DNA of 61,978 nt from JBCCJA01 sp039045975 (GCA_039045975.1 JBCCJA010000019.1:1-61978), one strand, 5' to 3'; counted from the first letter of the stretch, positions 1 to 8,748 are shown. Notes: a model not told the origin generated them from the sequence alone. Made by a program: numbers and translations.

Positions 1-92
1 CACGGCGGGTTCTCCCGTGGCGGACGTAGAGCATCCGCCAACGTGAGGCCGAACTCGTTTAAGCGCAAGACCTTATGGACCCTGGCGCAAAA

Positions 93-117
93 TCCTCGTC
101 ACCGCTCGGGCTTTTAT
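93..117. repeat. Degenerate REP-like arm at the 3' end of ubiX
   Basis: The segment resembles the right arm of the palindrome at 6290-6374 (it shares ACCGCTCGGGCTTTT), but I see no matching left arm. It overlaps the ubiX stop and ends in a short T run, so it could aid termination on the plus strand. Bases 1-92 hold small hairpins (for example GGCGGA with TCCGCC near 18-41) but no gene I can support. Confidence 0.3.
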
Positions 118-758
118 GCGGACCCTGCTTCTCCCCAGCGGGTGATCAGTTCCACGTCGACTTCGAGTTGGTCGCAGACCCTTCCGACGACGAAGTCGAT
201 CAGGTCGGCCATCGACCGCGGCTCGTGGTAGAAGCCCGGCATCGCGGGCAGGACGACGCCGCCGGCGTCGGCGATCGTTTTCATGTTCGCCAGTTGGATC
301 GTGCCGAGCGGCGTCTCGCGCGGCACGACGATGAGCTTGCGACGCTCTTTCAGGTGCACCGCGGCGGCCCGGTGCACGAGGTTGGTCGTCAACCCGGTCG
401 CGACCGCGGCTAGGGTGCCGGTCGAGCAGGGGCAGACCGCCATCCCGGCCGTCCGGTACGAGCCGCTGGCGATCGAGGCCCCGACGTTGCGGAGGTCGTG
501 GACGCGGACTTCCCCGGCGTCGCCGCCGGCGAACGCGTCGTCGGTGTAGCCGTATTTCTTGAGCGATTCGCGGAGCGTCGGCAGGTCGGCCGGGTCGGCG
601 CCAGGCTCGAGACCGAGTTCTTCACGCCGGACCTGGACCGCGGCGGTGCTCGTGATCAGGTCGACCGTCCGGCCCGCGCGGACGAGCACGTCGAGCAGTC
701 GGACGGCATATCCGGCCCCACTGGCCCCGGTGACGGCGACGACGACGGGTCGGTTCAT
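114..758 (-). CDS. ubiX: UbiX-family flavin prenyltransferase
   Basis: This 214-residue protein has the UbiX/Pad1 layout. The Gly-rich FMN-binding turn GASGAGY lies at residues 11-17, the CPCSTGTL segment at 109-116 and the family signature PRETPL at 146-151. UbiX joins a dimethylallyl group to FMN, making the prenylated cofactor used by UbiD-type decarboxylases. mqnA and mqnC lie within 8 kb, so its likely role here is the late decarboxylation step of futalosine-derived menaquinone synthesis. It lies 51 bp downstream of ubiE on the same strand, so the two are probably cotranscribed. Length is normal for the family. No ubiD homologue is in the window, so the pathway role is inferred. Confidence 0.93.
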   Translation of the reverse strand: MNRPVVVAVTGASGAGYAVRLLDVLVRAGRTVDLITSTAAVQVRREELGLEPGADPADLPTLRESLKKYGYTDDAFAGGDAGEVRVHDLRNVGASIASGSYRTAGMAVCPCSTGTLAAVATGLTTNLVHRAAAVHLKERRKLIVVPRETPLGTIQLANMKTIADAGGVVLPAMPGFYHEPRSMADLIDFVVGRVCDQLEVDVELITRWGEAGSA

Positions 759-785
759 CGGTGAGTCACATGTGGGGTGAAGCGC

Positions 786-815
786 GCGTAGGGCAGGCGG
801 GGGCCTGCCCTACGC
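786..815. repeat. Perfect 13-bp stem hairpin between ubiE and ubiX
   Basis: Arms 786-798 and 803-815 are perfectly complementary around a 4-nt loop. The ubiE stop codon (810-812) lies in the right arm, so the last codons of ubiE (Lys-Pro-Ala-stop, AAGCCCGCGTAG) are part of the repeat. There is no T run. It may be a REP-like unit or an mRNA-stabilising stem between two cotranscribed genes. Confidence 0.6.
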
Positions 816-1529
816 GGGCTTTCGTCCGCGATAAATCGTCGCCACGCCCAGCGTCAGCGGCGTGAAGTCGACGTCGACCAGCCCGGCAGCCTCGAAGCGG
901 GCGGCGAGGGCCTGTCCGTTCGGAAACTCGCCGACCGATTCGGGCAAATAATTGTACGCCGACTCTTTGTTTCGCGCGACGAGTTGCCCGACGGCCGGCA
1001 GGACTTTCGTGAAGTAGGTCCTGTAGGCGGTGCCGAGGACCGGGGCGGTCGGCATGGAGAATTCGAGCACGAGCACTTGCCCGCCCGGCTTGGCGACGCG
1101 GGTCATCTCCGCGAGCCCGCGGTCGGTGTCGGTGACGTTCCGCAGCCCGAACGCGACCGTGACGGCGGCGAAGTTGTCGTCGGGGAAGGGCAGCTGCTGC
1201 GTGTCGGCCTCGATGAAGGGGATCGTCGGGCCCGAGCCGTTCACCTTCGCGGCCTTCTCGCGGGCGATCTGCAGCATCGCGGGCGTGAAGTCGGACCCGA
1301 CGACCTCGCGTTCCGGGCCGAACTTCTTCGCCAACGCGATCGCGACGTCGCCCGTGCCGGTGCAGACGTCGAGCAGCGGCCCGGCGACGCGGGGCTCGAC
1401 GGCCGCGATCGCGCGGTTCCGCCAGTAGATGTCGGTCCCGGCCGACAGAAAATGGTTGTTGAAGTCGTACCGGCCCGCGATCGACGTGAAGAGGTCGCGG
1501 ATCCGCTGTTCAGACTTGTCGACCGGCAT
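810..1529 (-). CDS. ubiE: Demethylmenaquinone methyltransferase (UbiE/MenG)
   Basis: This 239-residue class I SAM methyltransferase has all UbiE hallmarks: an N-terminal YDFNNHFLSAG block at 21-31, SAM motif I LLDVCTGTGD at 52-61, LPFPDDNF followed by FGLRN at about 113-131, and the YNYLPESV element near 192-199. It performs the last C-methylation of the quinone ring (demethylmenaquinone to menaquinone). It is the first gene of a probable ubiE-ubiX pair on the minus strand. With mqnA and mqnC nearby it most likely serves menaquinone; a ubiquinone role is less likely because futalosine-pathway organisms make menaquinone. Confidence 0.93.
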   Translation of the reverse strand: MPVDKSEQRIRDLFTSIAGRYDFNNHFLSAGTDIYWRNRAIAAVEPRVAGPLLDVCTGTGDVAIALAKKFGPEREVVGSDFTPAMLQIAREKAAKVNGSGPTIPFIEADTQQLPFPDDNFAAVTVAFGLRNVTDTDRGLAEMTRVAKPGGQVLVLEFSMPTAPVLGTAYRTYFTKVLPAVGQLVARNKESAYNYLPESVGEFPNGQALAARFEAAGLVDVDFTPLTLGVATIYRGRKPA

Positions 1530-1617
1530 CGGGCTGTTTCGTGGGGCACGTCGGGGCGGCCCCGCGGCCGACTCAGGCGATCGTAGCCGTCGCCGGCCGG
1601 CCGGTCAGGCGGGCGGG

Positions 1618-1908
1618 TCAGTCGCGGCCGAGTTCGGCCTTCAGTTCGTCCCGCTCGGCCTTCGTCGCGTCGAGGTCGAACATCAGGTACTTCACGTCGA
1701 GCCGCAGCTGAGCGAGGGCGTCTTGCACTAGCTGCAGGATGCGACGCCGCCGGCGGACCGAGTCGACGACGCGGACGAAGGCCGGCTCGAGGGCGGCCTG
1801 ATGTTCGTCGGGCAGCTTGGCGATTTCCCGGGCGAGGTCGATCACCTCGCGGGGCACGTCGGAGCCGCCGGTGTTCGATTCGGCGTGCGCGGGCTGGGCT
1901 GCGGGCAT
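1618..1908 (-). CDS. Small conserved coiled-coil protein, function unknown
   Basis: A 96-residue hydrophilic protein predicted to be almost all helix. A charged middle (SVRRRRRILQLVQ) leads into a C-terminal amphipathic helix ending KAERDELKAELGRD. I chose the ATG at 1908 because AAGGA sits 5 nt upstream; a GTG at 1926 is an in-frame alternative. It resembles small planctomycete hypothetical proteins I have seen, but I know of no assigned function. The Shine-Dalgarno lies in the arm of a perfect 8-bp inverted repeat (1911-1934), so translation may be regulated. There is no signal peptide or membrane segment. It stands alone, 88 bp upstream of ubiE on the same strand. Confidence 0.7.
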   Translation of the reverse strand: MPAAQPAHAESNTGGSDVPREVIDLAREIAKLPDEHQAALEPAFVRVVDSVRRRRRILQLVQDALAQLRLDVKYLMFDLDATKAERDELKAELGRD

Positions 1909-1910
1909 GG

Positions 1911-1934
1911 GAATCCTTCGTGTCACAAGGATTC
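1911..1934 (-). promoter_or_regulatory. Hairpin sequestering the ribosome binding site of the 96-residue gene
   Basis: GAATCCTT (1911-1918) and AAGGATTC (1927-1934) form a perfect 8-bp stem with an 8-nt loop. Read on the minus strand, the arm nearest the start codon contains the Shine-Dalgarno AAGGA. Folding of the transcript would mask it. As DNA the same palindrome could be an operator. Confidence 0.45.
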
Positions 1935-2242
1935 GGGATCGTCAGGCCGGGCCCGACGGTTCTCAATGGGGCGACGTAAGTCGTTTTCTTCAAATGCGAT
2001 ATGGCTTTTGTTCGCTCCCCGCGGGGCTTGGCAGGGCACGGACGCGGCCGCCCGGATTGGCCTTGGGACGGGGCCGCGGAGTCAATAAAAACGCGGGGCT
2101 TTCGGCGTCCTGGCGGGCTCGGGGGCCGGCGTCCGCGGCCGTAGCCCGCGGATCGGGGCGACGCGTCGGTCGCGGGCGGCGGCGACTGGAATCTTTCGGA
2201 CGGGCGACGGCTTGTGACGGTTACGCATTTCGGAGGGACGGG
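1935..2242. other. Divergent intergenic region
   Basis: Space between the divergent 96-residue gene and the 977-residue secreted protein. An open frame crosses it, but its composition is Arg/Gly-rich nonsense and the real start downstream has a strong ribosome binding site. It presumably contains both promoters; I cannot place either with confidence. Confidence 0.4.
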
Positions 2243-5176
2243 GTGACCGACTCGGGACGCCGGCGACGGATCGCGTGCGGCGTCGTGGCGTGCGTTCTGG
2301 GCATTGCTGACGCTGCGGTCGCACGCGCCGGCGTCGAGGTCGAGACGTTCGCGGCCGGGGACGTCGTTTCGTTCGCGCTCGATGAAGTCGACCCGACCGC
2401 CCGCGTCGCGGCCCGGGGCCGTGTCGCCGCCGACGGGGCCGAAGACGGACGCGTCGAACGGTTCGAATTCGCGACGCGGCGGGGCGGGGCGTCGGTCCCG
2501 CTCGTGATCGGGCGGACGCCGTCGCAGGTGTTCGAGGAGTTCGCCGCCGAGGTCCGCTTCCGCGGCGACGTCTCCGCGGTCGTGTTCGCGTTGCGGGTCC
2601 GCCTGCCGGGCAAGCGTGACCCGCGGACCGGCGGCCCCCTCGTCGCGTGGCTCCGCGGGCCGGTCGTCACGCCGAACGGGACGTGGCAGACGCACCGCGT
2701 CGAGGCGACGAAAACGCGGACGCGCGAGGTGCTCCGTCGCCTCCGGTTCGCTGCCGCCGACCCGGCGGGGCTGACCGAGGCCGACATGGTCATCGACGGT
2801 TTCGTCGCCGAAGTGACGCTCGCGGTCGGCGGTTCGTACCTGGAGTTCGACCGTCTCGATTACGGCCCGGTGGTCGCGGTCAGGACGCCACGGGCCGAGA
2901 CGAAGGCGGCCCCGGTCGCGGCGTTACCGCCCGACACGCCGTCCCGGCCGGAGCCGCGTCAGACGCCGCGGGCGGAACTCCGGCTCGGTCAGCTGCGGGT
3001 CGACGGGCGACCCTTTTTCCCGCGGATCGCCCCGTATCACGGCGAGGGGGCGGAGGCGTTCGCGAGGACCGGCTGCAACGTCGCCTGGGTCGAAAGCCTC
3101 GACGACCGCGAGGCCGTGGCCGAACTGACGGCCCGCGGGATCGCGGTCACGACGACCCCGCGGGACGCCGCCGACGCGGCCGACGCCCCGCCCGGCGTCT
3201 TGTTCTGGAGTTACGGCCCGCGGGCCGGGGCCGACCGGGTCGACCTGCTTTCGGGTCAGATCGACGCGGTCCGGCGGAGCGACCCGGCCTTCGGACGGCC
3301 GGTGCTGATCGACGTCGCCGGCGCGGAGCGGGCCTACTCCCGGGTCGCCGACCTGCTTTCGTCGAGCCGACACACGTCGCACACCGCGTTCGCATACGAC
3401 GAGTACCGCGACTGGCTCGAACGGAAACGCCGTTCGGGTCGTCCCGGCGTCTTTTTCCTGACATGGGTGCAGACCGACCCGGCGGAAGTGACCGCCCGTC
3501 GCCGCGCCGCGGCCGGGCACCGGCCGGTCGTCGTCGAGCCGGAACAGCTCCGCGCCCAGGTCTTCGCTGCGTTGTCGGCCGGTGCGCGGGGCGTCGGCTA
3601 TTGGACTCACGACCGGACCGCGTCGCCGGCCGACGTCGAGCGTGACCTCGCGATGACGCTGCTGAACCGGGAGTTATCGCTGCTCGAGCCCTGGCTCGCG
3701 GCGGCCGACGTCCGCGGGCGCGTGCCGATCCACCCGTCGGTCCGCACGCCGGGCACGTCGGGCCGCCGCGTCCGCGCGCGGGGCGGCGGGTCCGAGCTGC
3801 TGTCCGCGGTCGGGGTCCGGTCCGGGCCGTGGGCCGAGCACACGCGGGACGCCGGGCATGCCGATCTGACGATCCTCGGTGCGGGCGAGGACCGCGTCGC
3901 GATCGCCAACTGGTACGGCGAGCAGATGCAGTTCGTCCCGGGGCAGCTCGCCGCGAACGACGTCTCGGTCGTGATCCCGGGCGTGCCGGAGTCGGCGTCG
4001 GTGTGGCGGGTCTCGCCGGCCGGCGTGCGTAGCCTCGCCCGCGAGTGGGTGCCCGGCGGCGTCCGCGTGACGTTGCCGCGCTTCGACCGCACGGCCGTGC
4101 TGCTGATCACCGCCGACCAAGACCGCGTGCGGCGGTTGCGACGGGAGGTCGAGGCGGGGCTGCCGGCGTCCGCCACCGCCGCCGTGCGGCTCGCTCGCGC
4201 GAAGCAGCGTCGCGTCGAGGCGACGTTTGCGGAACTCTCCGCCCTGCGGGCCGCACAGCCCGACGGGCCGCAGCTGCTCGCCCGCGCAGACGATGCCGCG
4301 GCCGCGGCCGAGGCCGCGCTCGGCCGCGAAGACTTCGCCGAGGCGATCGAACGGACCGGGGCCTGTCGCCAACTGATCCGCATTCTGCAGCGGGCCGACT
4401 GGCGGGATGCTGTCCGCGTGACGCCGCAGCCGCTCTCCAGTCCGCACACGCTCGCGCACGACGCGATCCCGGACCATTGGCGGCTGATCGCGGCAGTCGG
4501 GCGGACGGGGCCGCTCGGTCCGGGCGAGGCGAACCGGCTGCCTAGCGGCACGTTCGAGTCGGTCGCGGTGATGTCGACCGAAGGCTGGGAGCACCGCCAG
4601 AACGAGACCGCGGGCGTGCGGGCCGCGGCGGGCGTGCATCCCGGCGGGCCCGACGGCGGGACGATCCTGCGGCTGTCGGCGGAGCGGGTCGGCGGGTCCG
4701 CGGCCGCCGGCCGGACCGACGCCGCGAGCGTCGTCGTGCGGTCACCGGCGGTGACGCTCCGGTCCGGACAAATCGTCCACGCGACGGGGCTGATCCGTGT
4801 CGGCCGGCCGCTCGACGGTCACGCCGACGGGCTGACGATCCACGAGTCGATCGGCGGCCCGGCGCAGGCCCTTCGTTGGACGAATCCCGGCGGCTGGGAG
4901 CGGTTCGAACTGTTCCGCGAGGCCTACGAGCCCGGGCCGTGGCAGTTGACGGTCACGCTGCACGGCGTCGGCGAGGTCTCGCTCGACGAGCTGCGTGTCG
5001 CGACGCTGAGCCCGGCCGCCGAACCGACACGGGCCGAGACCGCGCCGACCGCCGCGTCCGGGTCGCGTGGGCTGTTCCCGCGACTGCCGCAGTGGGCCGA
5101 CCCGCGGCGGGTCGGGCAATTCTGGGGCGGCCGCGAGCGGGGCGTGCGGCCGGCGGAGTCGGCGGACGGCGGTTGA
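2243..5176 (+). CDS. Large secreted protein with possible glycosidase-like barrel, function unknown
   Basis: The protein has 977 residues. I chose the GTG at 2243 because GGAGGG lies 5 nt upstream and a signal peptide follows directly (hydrophobic stretch at about 10-24, Ala-rich cleavage region). Residues 30-220 look like an all-beta domain. From about 250 (RVDGRPFFPRIAPYHG) to 480 there is an alternating alpha/beta pattern like that of TIM-barrel glycosidases. A beta region, a short helical bundle (near 640-720) and a C-terminal beta-sandwich resembling a carbohydrate-binding module follow. I cannot assign catalytic acids, so enzymatic activity is unproven. It lies 76 bp upstream of the aldolase, but a functional link is doubtful. 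It is probably periplasmic or surface-exposed. Confidence 0.75.
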   Translation: MTDSGRRRRIACGVVACVLGIADAAVARAGVEVETFAAGDVVSFALDEVDPTARVAARGRVAADGAEDGRVERFEFATRRGGASVPLVIGRTPSQVFEEFAAEVRFRGDVSAVVFALRVRLPGKRDPRTGGPLVAWLRGPVVTPNGTWQTHRVEATKTRTREVLRRLRFAAADPAGLTEADMVIDGFVAEVTLAVGGSYLEFDRLDYGPVVAVRTPRAETKAAPVAALPPDTPSRPEPRQTPRAELRLGQLRVDGRPFFPRIAPYHGEGAEAFARTGCNVAWVESLDDREAVAELTARGIAVTTTPRDAADAADAPPGVLFWSYGPRAGADRVDLLSGQIDAVRRSDPAFGRPVLIDVAGAERAYSRVADLLSSSRHTSHTAFAYDEYRDWLERKRRSGRPGVFFLTWVQTDPAEVTARRRAAAGHRPVVVEPEQLRAQVFAALSAGARGVGYWTHDRTASPADVERDLAMTLLNRELSLLEPWLAAADVRGRVPIHPSVRTPGTSGRRVRARGGGSELLSAVGVRSGPWAEHTRDAGHADLTILGAGEDRVAIANWYGEQMQFVPGQLAANDVSVVIPGVPESASVWRVSPAGVRSLAREWVPGGVRVTLPRFDRTAVLLITADQDRVRRLRREVEAGLPASATAAVRLARAKQRRVEATFAELSALRAAQPDGPQLLARADDAAAAAEAALGREDFAEAIERTGACRQLIRILQRADWRDAVRVTPQPLSSPHTLAHDAIPDHWRLIAAVGRTGPLGPGEANRLPSGTFESVAVMSTEGWEHRQNETAGVRAAAGVHPGGPDGGTILRLSAERVGGSAAAGRTDAASVVVRSPAVTLRSGQIVHATGLIRVGRPLDGHADGLTIHESIGGPAQALRWTNPGGWERFELFREAYEPGPWQLTVTLHGVGEVSLDELRVATLSPAAEPTRAETAPTAASGSRGLFPRLPQWADPRRVGQFWGGRERGVRPAESADGG

Positions 5177-5252
5177 TGGGGCCCCGGACGGCGGGTATCA
5201 CCGCGTCACGCGAAGCCCGACCGTCACGCGGCCCTCCCTCCGAAAGACAGCG

Positions 5253-6284
5253 ATGCCCGTCGCCTCCCCGGCCCAGTACGCGGCCATGCTCGACGCCGCC
5301 CAAGAGGGCGATTACGCCTATCCGGCGATCAACGTGACGTCGATCGTGACGATCAACGCGGCCCTGAAGGCGTTCGCCGACAAGGGCTCCGACGGGATCA
5401 TTCAGGTCTCGATCGGCGGCGGGAAATTCGCCTCGGGGATCAACGTCGGCGATTCGGCGTTCGGCGCGATCGTGCTCGCCGAGGCGACGCACCGGCTGGC
5501 CGAGAAGTACGACGTCCTCGTCGGCCTGCACACCGACCACTGTCAGCCGAAGGCGGTCGACAGCTTCCTGCGGCCGCTGATCGCCGCGACGGCCGAACGC
5601 CGCGAGGCGGGGCTGAACAACCTGTTCCAGTCGCACATGCTCGACGCGTCCGAGCTGCCGCTGGACGAGAACTTAAAACTCTCCAAGGAGCTGCTCGAAC
5701 TCTGCGCCGCGAACGAGATCATCCTCGAGGTCGAGGCCGGCGTCGTCGGCGGCGAGGAGGACGGCGTCGACAACTCCGACCTGCCGGCCGATAAGCTCTA
5801 TACGACGCCCGAGGACATGCTCGCGGTCTATGAAGAATTGAAGGGCATCGGCCGCTACATGTTCGCCGCGACGTTCGGGAACGTGCACGGCAGTTATAAG
5901 CCGGGGGCCGTCAAGCTCCGCCCCGAAATCTTAAAGCAGGGCCAGGACGCCGTGATCGCCAAGCACGGCGAAGCGGCCGCGTTCGACCTCGTCTTCCACG
6001 GCGGCAGCGGCACGCCGGTCGAACAGATTCAAGAGACCCTCGCGTACGGGGTCATCAAGATGAACATCGACACCGACACGCAATACGGCTTCACGCGGCC
6101 GATCGCGGAGCACTTCTTCCGCAACTACGACGGCGTGCTGAAGGTCGACGGCGAGATCGGCGACAAGAAGGCGTACGACCCGCGGGCATACCTTAAGAAA
6201 GCCGAGACGGGCTGTGCGGAACGGCTGGGCCAAGCCTGCGACGACCTGTTGTCGACAGGCAAGTCGGTTTACGGGAAAGTCTGA
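5253..6284 (+). CDS. fba: Class II fructose-bisphosphate aldolase
   Basis: A 343-residue zinc aldolase of the class IIa type, cleaving fructose 1,6-bisphosphate to dihydroxyacetone phosphate and glyceraldehyde 3-phosphate in glycolysis and gluconeogenesis. Visible motifs are HTDHC at 93-97 (catalytic Asp and zinc His), EAGVVGGEEDG at 161-171, FGNVHG at 208-213 (zinc His), FHGGSG at 248-253 (phosphate loop) and NIDTDTQ near 281. The start is the ATG at 5253; the open frame extends upstream but loses family similarity. Its triose products feed the tpiA enzyme, encoded near the other end of the window but not linked to it. A strong palindrome with a T-rich tail follows the stop. Confidence 0.96.
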   Translation: MPVASPAQYAAMLDAAQEGDYAYPAINVTSIVTINAALKAFADKGSDGIIQVSIGGGKFASGINVGDSAFGAIVLAEATHRLAEKYDVLVGLHTDHCQPKAVDSFLRPLIAATAERREAGLNNLFQSHMLDASELPLDENLKLSKELLELCAANEIILEVEAGVVGGEEDGVDNSDLPADKLYTTPEDMLAVYEELKGIGRYMFAATFGNVHGSYKPGAVKLRPEILKQGQDAVIAKHGEAAAFDLVFHGGSGTPVEQIQETLAYGVIKMNIDTDTQYGFTRPIAEHFFRNYDGVLKVDGEIGDKKAYDPRAYLKKAETGCAERLGQACDDLLSTGKSVYGKV

Positions 6285-6289
6285 TTCCT

Positions 6290-6374
6290 AAAAGCCCTGG
6301 CGGTCACGCGAAGGGTCGGTCGAGGTGGCGGACCGCGACTTCACTCGACCCTTCGCGTGACCGCTCGGGCTTTT
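6290..6374. terminator. Long palindrome acting as a probable bidirectional terminator
   Basis: Arms 6300-6318 and 6346-6364 pair perfectly over 19 bp. The pairing extends outward to AAAAGCCC (6290-6297) and GGGCTTTT (6367-6374) with a 2-nt interruption. It sits between the converging fba and hom genes and has T runs leaving on both strands. It is also a pair of REP-like units (GCGGTCACGC core), so it probably doubles as a member of the window-wide repeat family. Confidence 0.75.
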
Positions 6375-6380
6375 ATTTAA

Positions 6381-7667
6381 TTAATCCGCGACTGTCAGTC
6401 GCACCCACTCGTCTCGGACGGCGTCGACCTTTTTCAGGTCGGCCTCCGCGGCCCGGCAGACGCCCTCGGTCGTCGCGTGCGTCATCACGACGAGCGGGAC
6501 GACGCCCTCGGCGGCCGGTTCGGCGACCTCGGGTTGGTCGACCGACGCGAGGCTGATGCCGTGCTTGCCCAAGACGTCGGTCACGTCCGCGACGACGTGC
6601 GGCCGGTCGGCGACCGAGAACCGCCAGTAGAAACGGCCGGACAGCGCGTCGGCCGGCAGCGGCGTGCCGGCCGTGGAGACGGGCGGGGGCTCGGCCCGGC
6701 CGGCGGCGACGTCGACGACGTCGGCCACGACGGCCGACGCGGTCGCCATCATCCCGGCCCCGGGGCCGGTCAACGCGAGCCGGCCGACGGCGTCGCCTTC
6801 GATCTCGACCGTGTTTTCGGGGCCGTCCACGCCGGCGAGCGGCTCGTCGCGTTTGACCAGCGTCGGTCCGACCTGCATCGCGAGGCCGCCTTCGCCCCGC
6901 TCGGCCGAGGCGACCAGTTTGATCGCATAGCCGGCCCGGGCGGCGGCGGCGATATCGTCCGCGTCGACCCGCTCGATCCCGTCTCGCAGGAAGTCGTCGG
7001 TCTTCACGCGGACGCCGAAGGCGAGTTCGGCAAGCAGCACCAGTTTCTGGGCGGTATCGGTGCCGTCGACGTCCATCGCCGGGTCGGCCTCGGCGTAGCC
7101 GAGCCGTTGGGCCTCGGCGAGCACGTCGGCGTAGCCGGAGCCCTCCGCCGTCATCTTCGAGAGGATGAAATTGCACGTGCCGTTCAGGATCGCCCGCAGT
7201 GACGTGACGGCGTTCCCTGACAGAGAGCGGTTGAGCGTCGCGATCACCGGCACGCCGCCGGCGACGGCGGCCTCGTAGCCGATCGTCCGGCCGTGGTCGC
7301 GGGCGAGGGCGAACAGCTCCGCCCCGTGATCGCACATCAGGGCCTTGTTGGCGGTGACGACGTCTTTGCCGGCGGCGATCGCGGCTTCGACGTACGACTT
7401 CGCCGGTTCGATCCCGCCGATCAGTTCGACGCCGAGCCCGACGTCGGGGTCGGCGATCGCGCCGTCGGCGTCGGTCGTGACGACGCCGGCCGGCAGGTCG
7501 ACCGCGCGGGACTTTTCCGGGTCGCGGACTACGACGTGTTTCAACGCGATCGCCCGGCTCGCGCGTCCGGCGAGCAGCCCGGCGTGCCGGTCGAGGATGC
7601 GTGCGACGCCGCCGCCGACCGTGCCGCAGCCGATCATCGCCACGCCGAGGGGTTCCGCTCGCGTCAC
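6381..7667 (-). CDS. hom: Homoserine dehydrogenase with C-terminal ACT domain
   Basis: A 428-residue enzyme reducing aspartate semialdehyde to homoserine on the route to threonine and methionine. The NAD(P) loop GCGTVG lies at 13-18, TANKAL near 105-110, NGTCNFIL near 162, and the substrate region EADPAMDVDGTD near 193-204. The C-terminal 85 residues form an ACT domain (RFSVADRPHVVADVTDVLG), implying feedback control by an amino acid, typically threonine. I chose GTG at 7667, with GGAAG 7 nt upstream, because an upstream start would add about 60 basic residues unlike the family. It is divergent from mqnA. Confidence 0.95.
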   Translation of the reverse strand: MTRAEPLGVAMIGCGTVGGGVARILDRHAGLLAGRASRAIALKHVVVRDPEKSRAVDLPAGVVTTDADGAIADPDVGLGVELIGGIEPAKSYVEAAIAAGKDVVTANKALMCDHGAELFALARDHGRTIGYEAAVAGGVPVIATLNRSLSGNAVTSLRAILNGTCNFILSKMTAEGSGYADVLAEAQRLGYAEADPAMDVDGTDTAQKLVLLAELAFGVRVKTDDFLRDGIERVDADDIAAAARAGYAIKLVASAERGEGGLAMQVGPTLVKRDEPLAGVDGPENTVEIEGDAVGRLALTGPGAGMMATASAVVADVVDVAAGRAEPPPVSTAGTPLPADALSGRFYWRFSVADRPHVVADVTDVLGKHGISLASVDQPEVAEPAAEGVVPLVVMTHATTEGVCRAAEADLKKVDAVRDEWVRLTVAD

Positions 7668-7788
7668 GGCCGTCTTCCGTAAGCTGTTTGCATGGGGACG
7701 TTTCCGACGATCGCGGGGACGCCGGCGGGCGGCGATTGTCCGTTGGTCGCCCCCCGTTTTGTCCCTATAGTGAATCGTCAAGAACCGC

Positions 7789-8718
7789 ATGCCAACCAGG
7801 CCCGCCATGCCGCCCACACGGCCGATTCGCCGGAAGATCGGAGCGGTCACCTATTTGAACTCGCGGCCGCTGACGGACGGCTTAGCGGACGCGTTTCTCG
7901 ACGACGACGTGCGGCTCGATTATCCGAGCCGATTGGCATCCGATCTGTCGGCCGACGGGCTCGATCTTGCCTTAGTCCCGGTGGTGGAATTGCTCCGTCG
8001 CTGCGGCGAGAGCACCTTCGGCGGCGGGGCCTGTTGCCGCGAGTGCGATTGCGTCTCTCCTTACCGCATCGTCTCGGACGCCTGTATCGCGACTTGCGGT
8101 GCGGTGCGGAGCGTGAAGGTCGTTTTCCGACGCCCGCCCGGTGCGGTCAGGACGCTGGCCCTCGACGAAGGGTCGAGGACGAGTGCAGCCTTGTCGCGCC
8201 TGCTACTGCTCGAGCGGTTCGGCATCGAGCCGGAACTCGTGCCGCTCCCGATCGAGGCCGCGCCGGCCGACGTCGATGCCGATGCCCTGCTGATGATTGG
8301 CGACCGGGCGATGGGTCCGGTCCCGTCGAACGTAGGCGTCGTCGAGGTCTGGGACCTCGGTGAAGAGTGGTACCGGTGGACCGGCTTGCCGTTCGTCTTC
8401 GCGGCGTGGGTCGGCCGGCGTGACCGTCTCGACGACATGGACGCGGTCGGCCGCACGCTTTCGTCGGTACGCGACGGCGGGGTCGCCGGGATCGACGAGC
8501 TGGCCGAACGTCACGGCCCGCCTCTGGGTCTTACGGCGAAGTCGGCGGCGGAATACCTACGGCACAATTTGAGATTCACGCTCGGTCGCGGCGAGTTGGC
8601 CGGCATGACTCTGTTCGGCAAGCTAGCGCGAGAGGCCGGCCTGCTCCCGTCCGGCTCGGACGAGCCCGTGGCCGCCGCCGATAACCCGCCGGTCGGGCAT
8701 ACCTCGCCCGGCCATTAA
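7789..8718 (+). CDS. mqnA: Chorismate dehydratase MqnA, with a Cys-rich insertion
   Basis: First enzyme of the futalosine menaquinone pathway, dehydrating chorismate to 3-enolpyruvyl-benzoate. In the 309-residue product (start at 7789; 7807 also possible) the fold markers are YLNSRPL at 22-28, DLALVPVVEL at 59-68, TLALDEGSRTS at 122-132, IGDRAM at 170-175 and WTGLPFVFAAWV near 197-208. The stretch between the DLALVPVVEL strand and the next conserved strand is longer than I expect and contains Cys 72, 82, 83, 86, 88, 99 and 103. That Cys cluster is not a normal MqnA feature. The gene is followed after 30 bp by mqnC, so the two form an operon. Confidence 0.93.
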   Translation: MPTRPAMPPTRPIRRKIGAVTYLNSRPLTDGLADAFLDDDVRLDYPSRLASDLSADGLDLALVPVVELLRRCGESTFGGGACCRECDCVSPYRIVSDACIATCGAVRSVKVVFRRPPGAVRTLALDEGSRTSAALSRLLLLERFGIEPELVPLPIEAAPADVDADALLMIGDRAMGPVPSNVGVVEVWDLGEEWYRWTGLPFVFAAWVGRRDRLDDMDAVGRTLSSVRDGGVAGIDELAERHGPPLGLTAKSAAEYLRHNLRFTLGRGELAGMTLFGKLAREAGLLPSGSDEPVAAADNPPVGHTSPGH

Positions 8719-8748
8719 TTTCCCACCGTGAGATATCCGGAGAGTCCC

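Noticed and set aside
1241..2695. Long minus-strand open frame (484 codons) across ubiE and the secreted-protein gene
   Set aside because: Arg/Pro/Ala-rich translation with no family resemblance; it overlaps well-supported genes. In DNA this G+C-rich, long antisense frames are expected.
6290..6374. CRISPR or tandem repeat array
   Set aside because: It is a single inverted repeat; no direct repeats with regular spacers occur here or elsewhere in the window.
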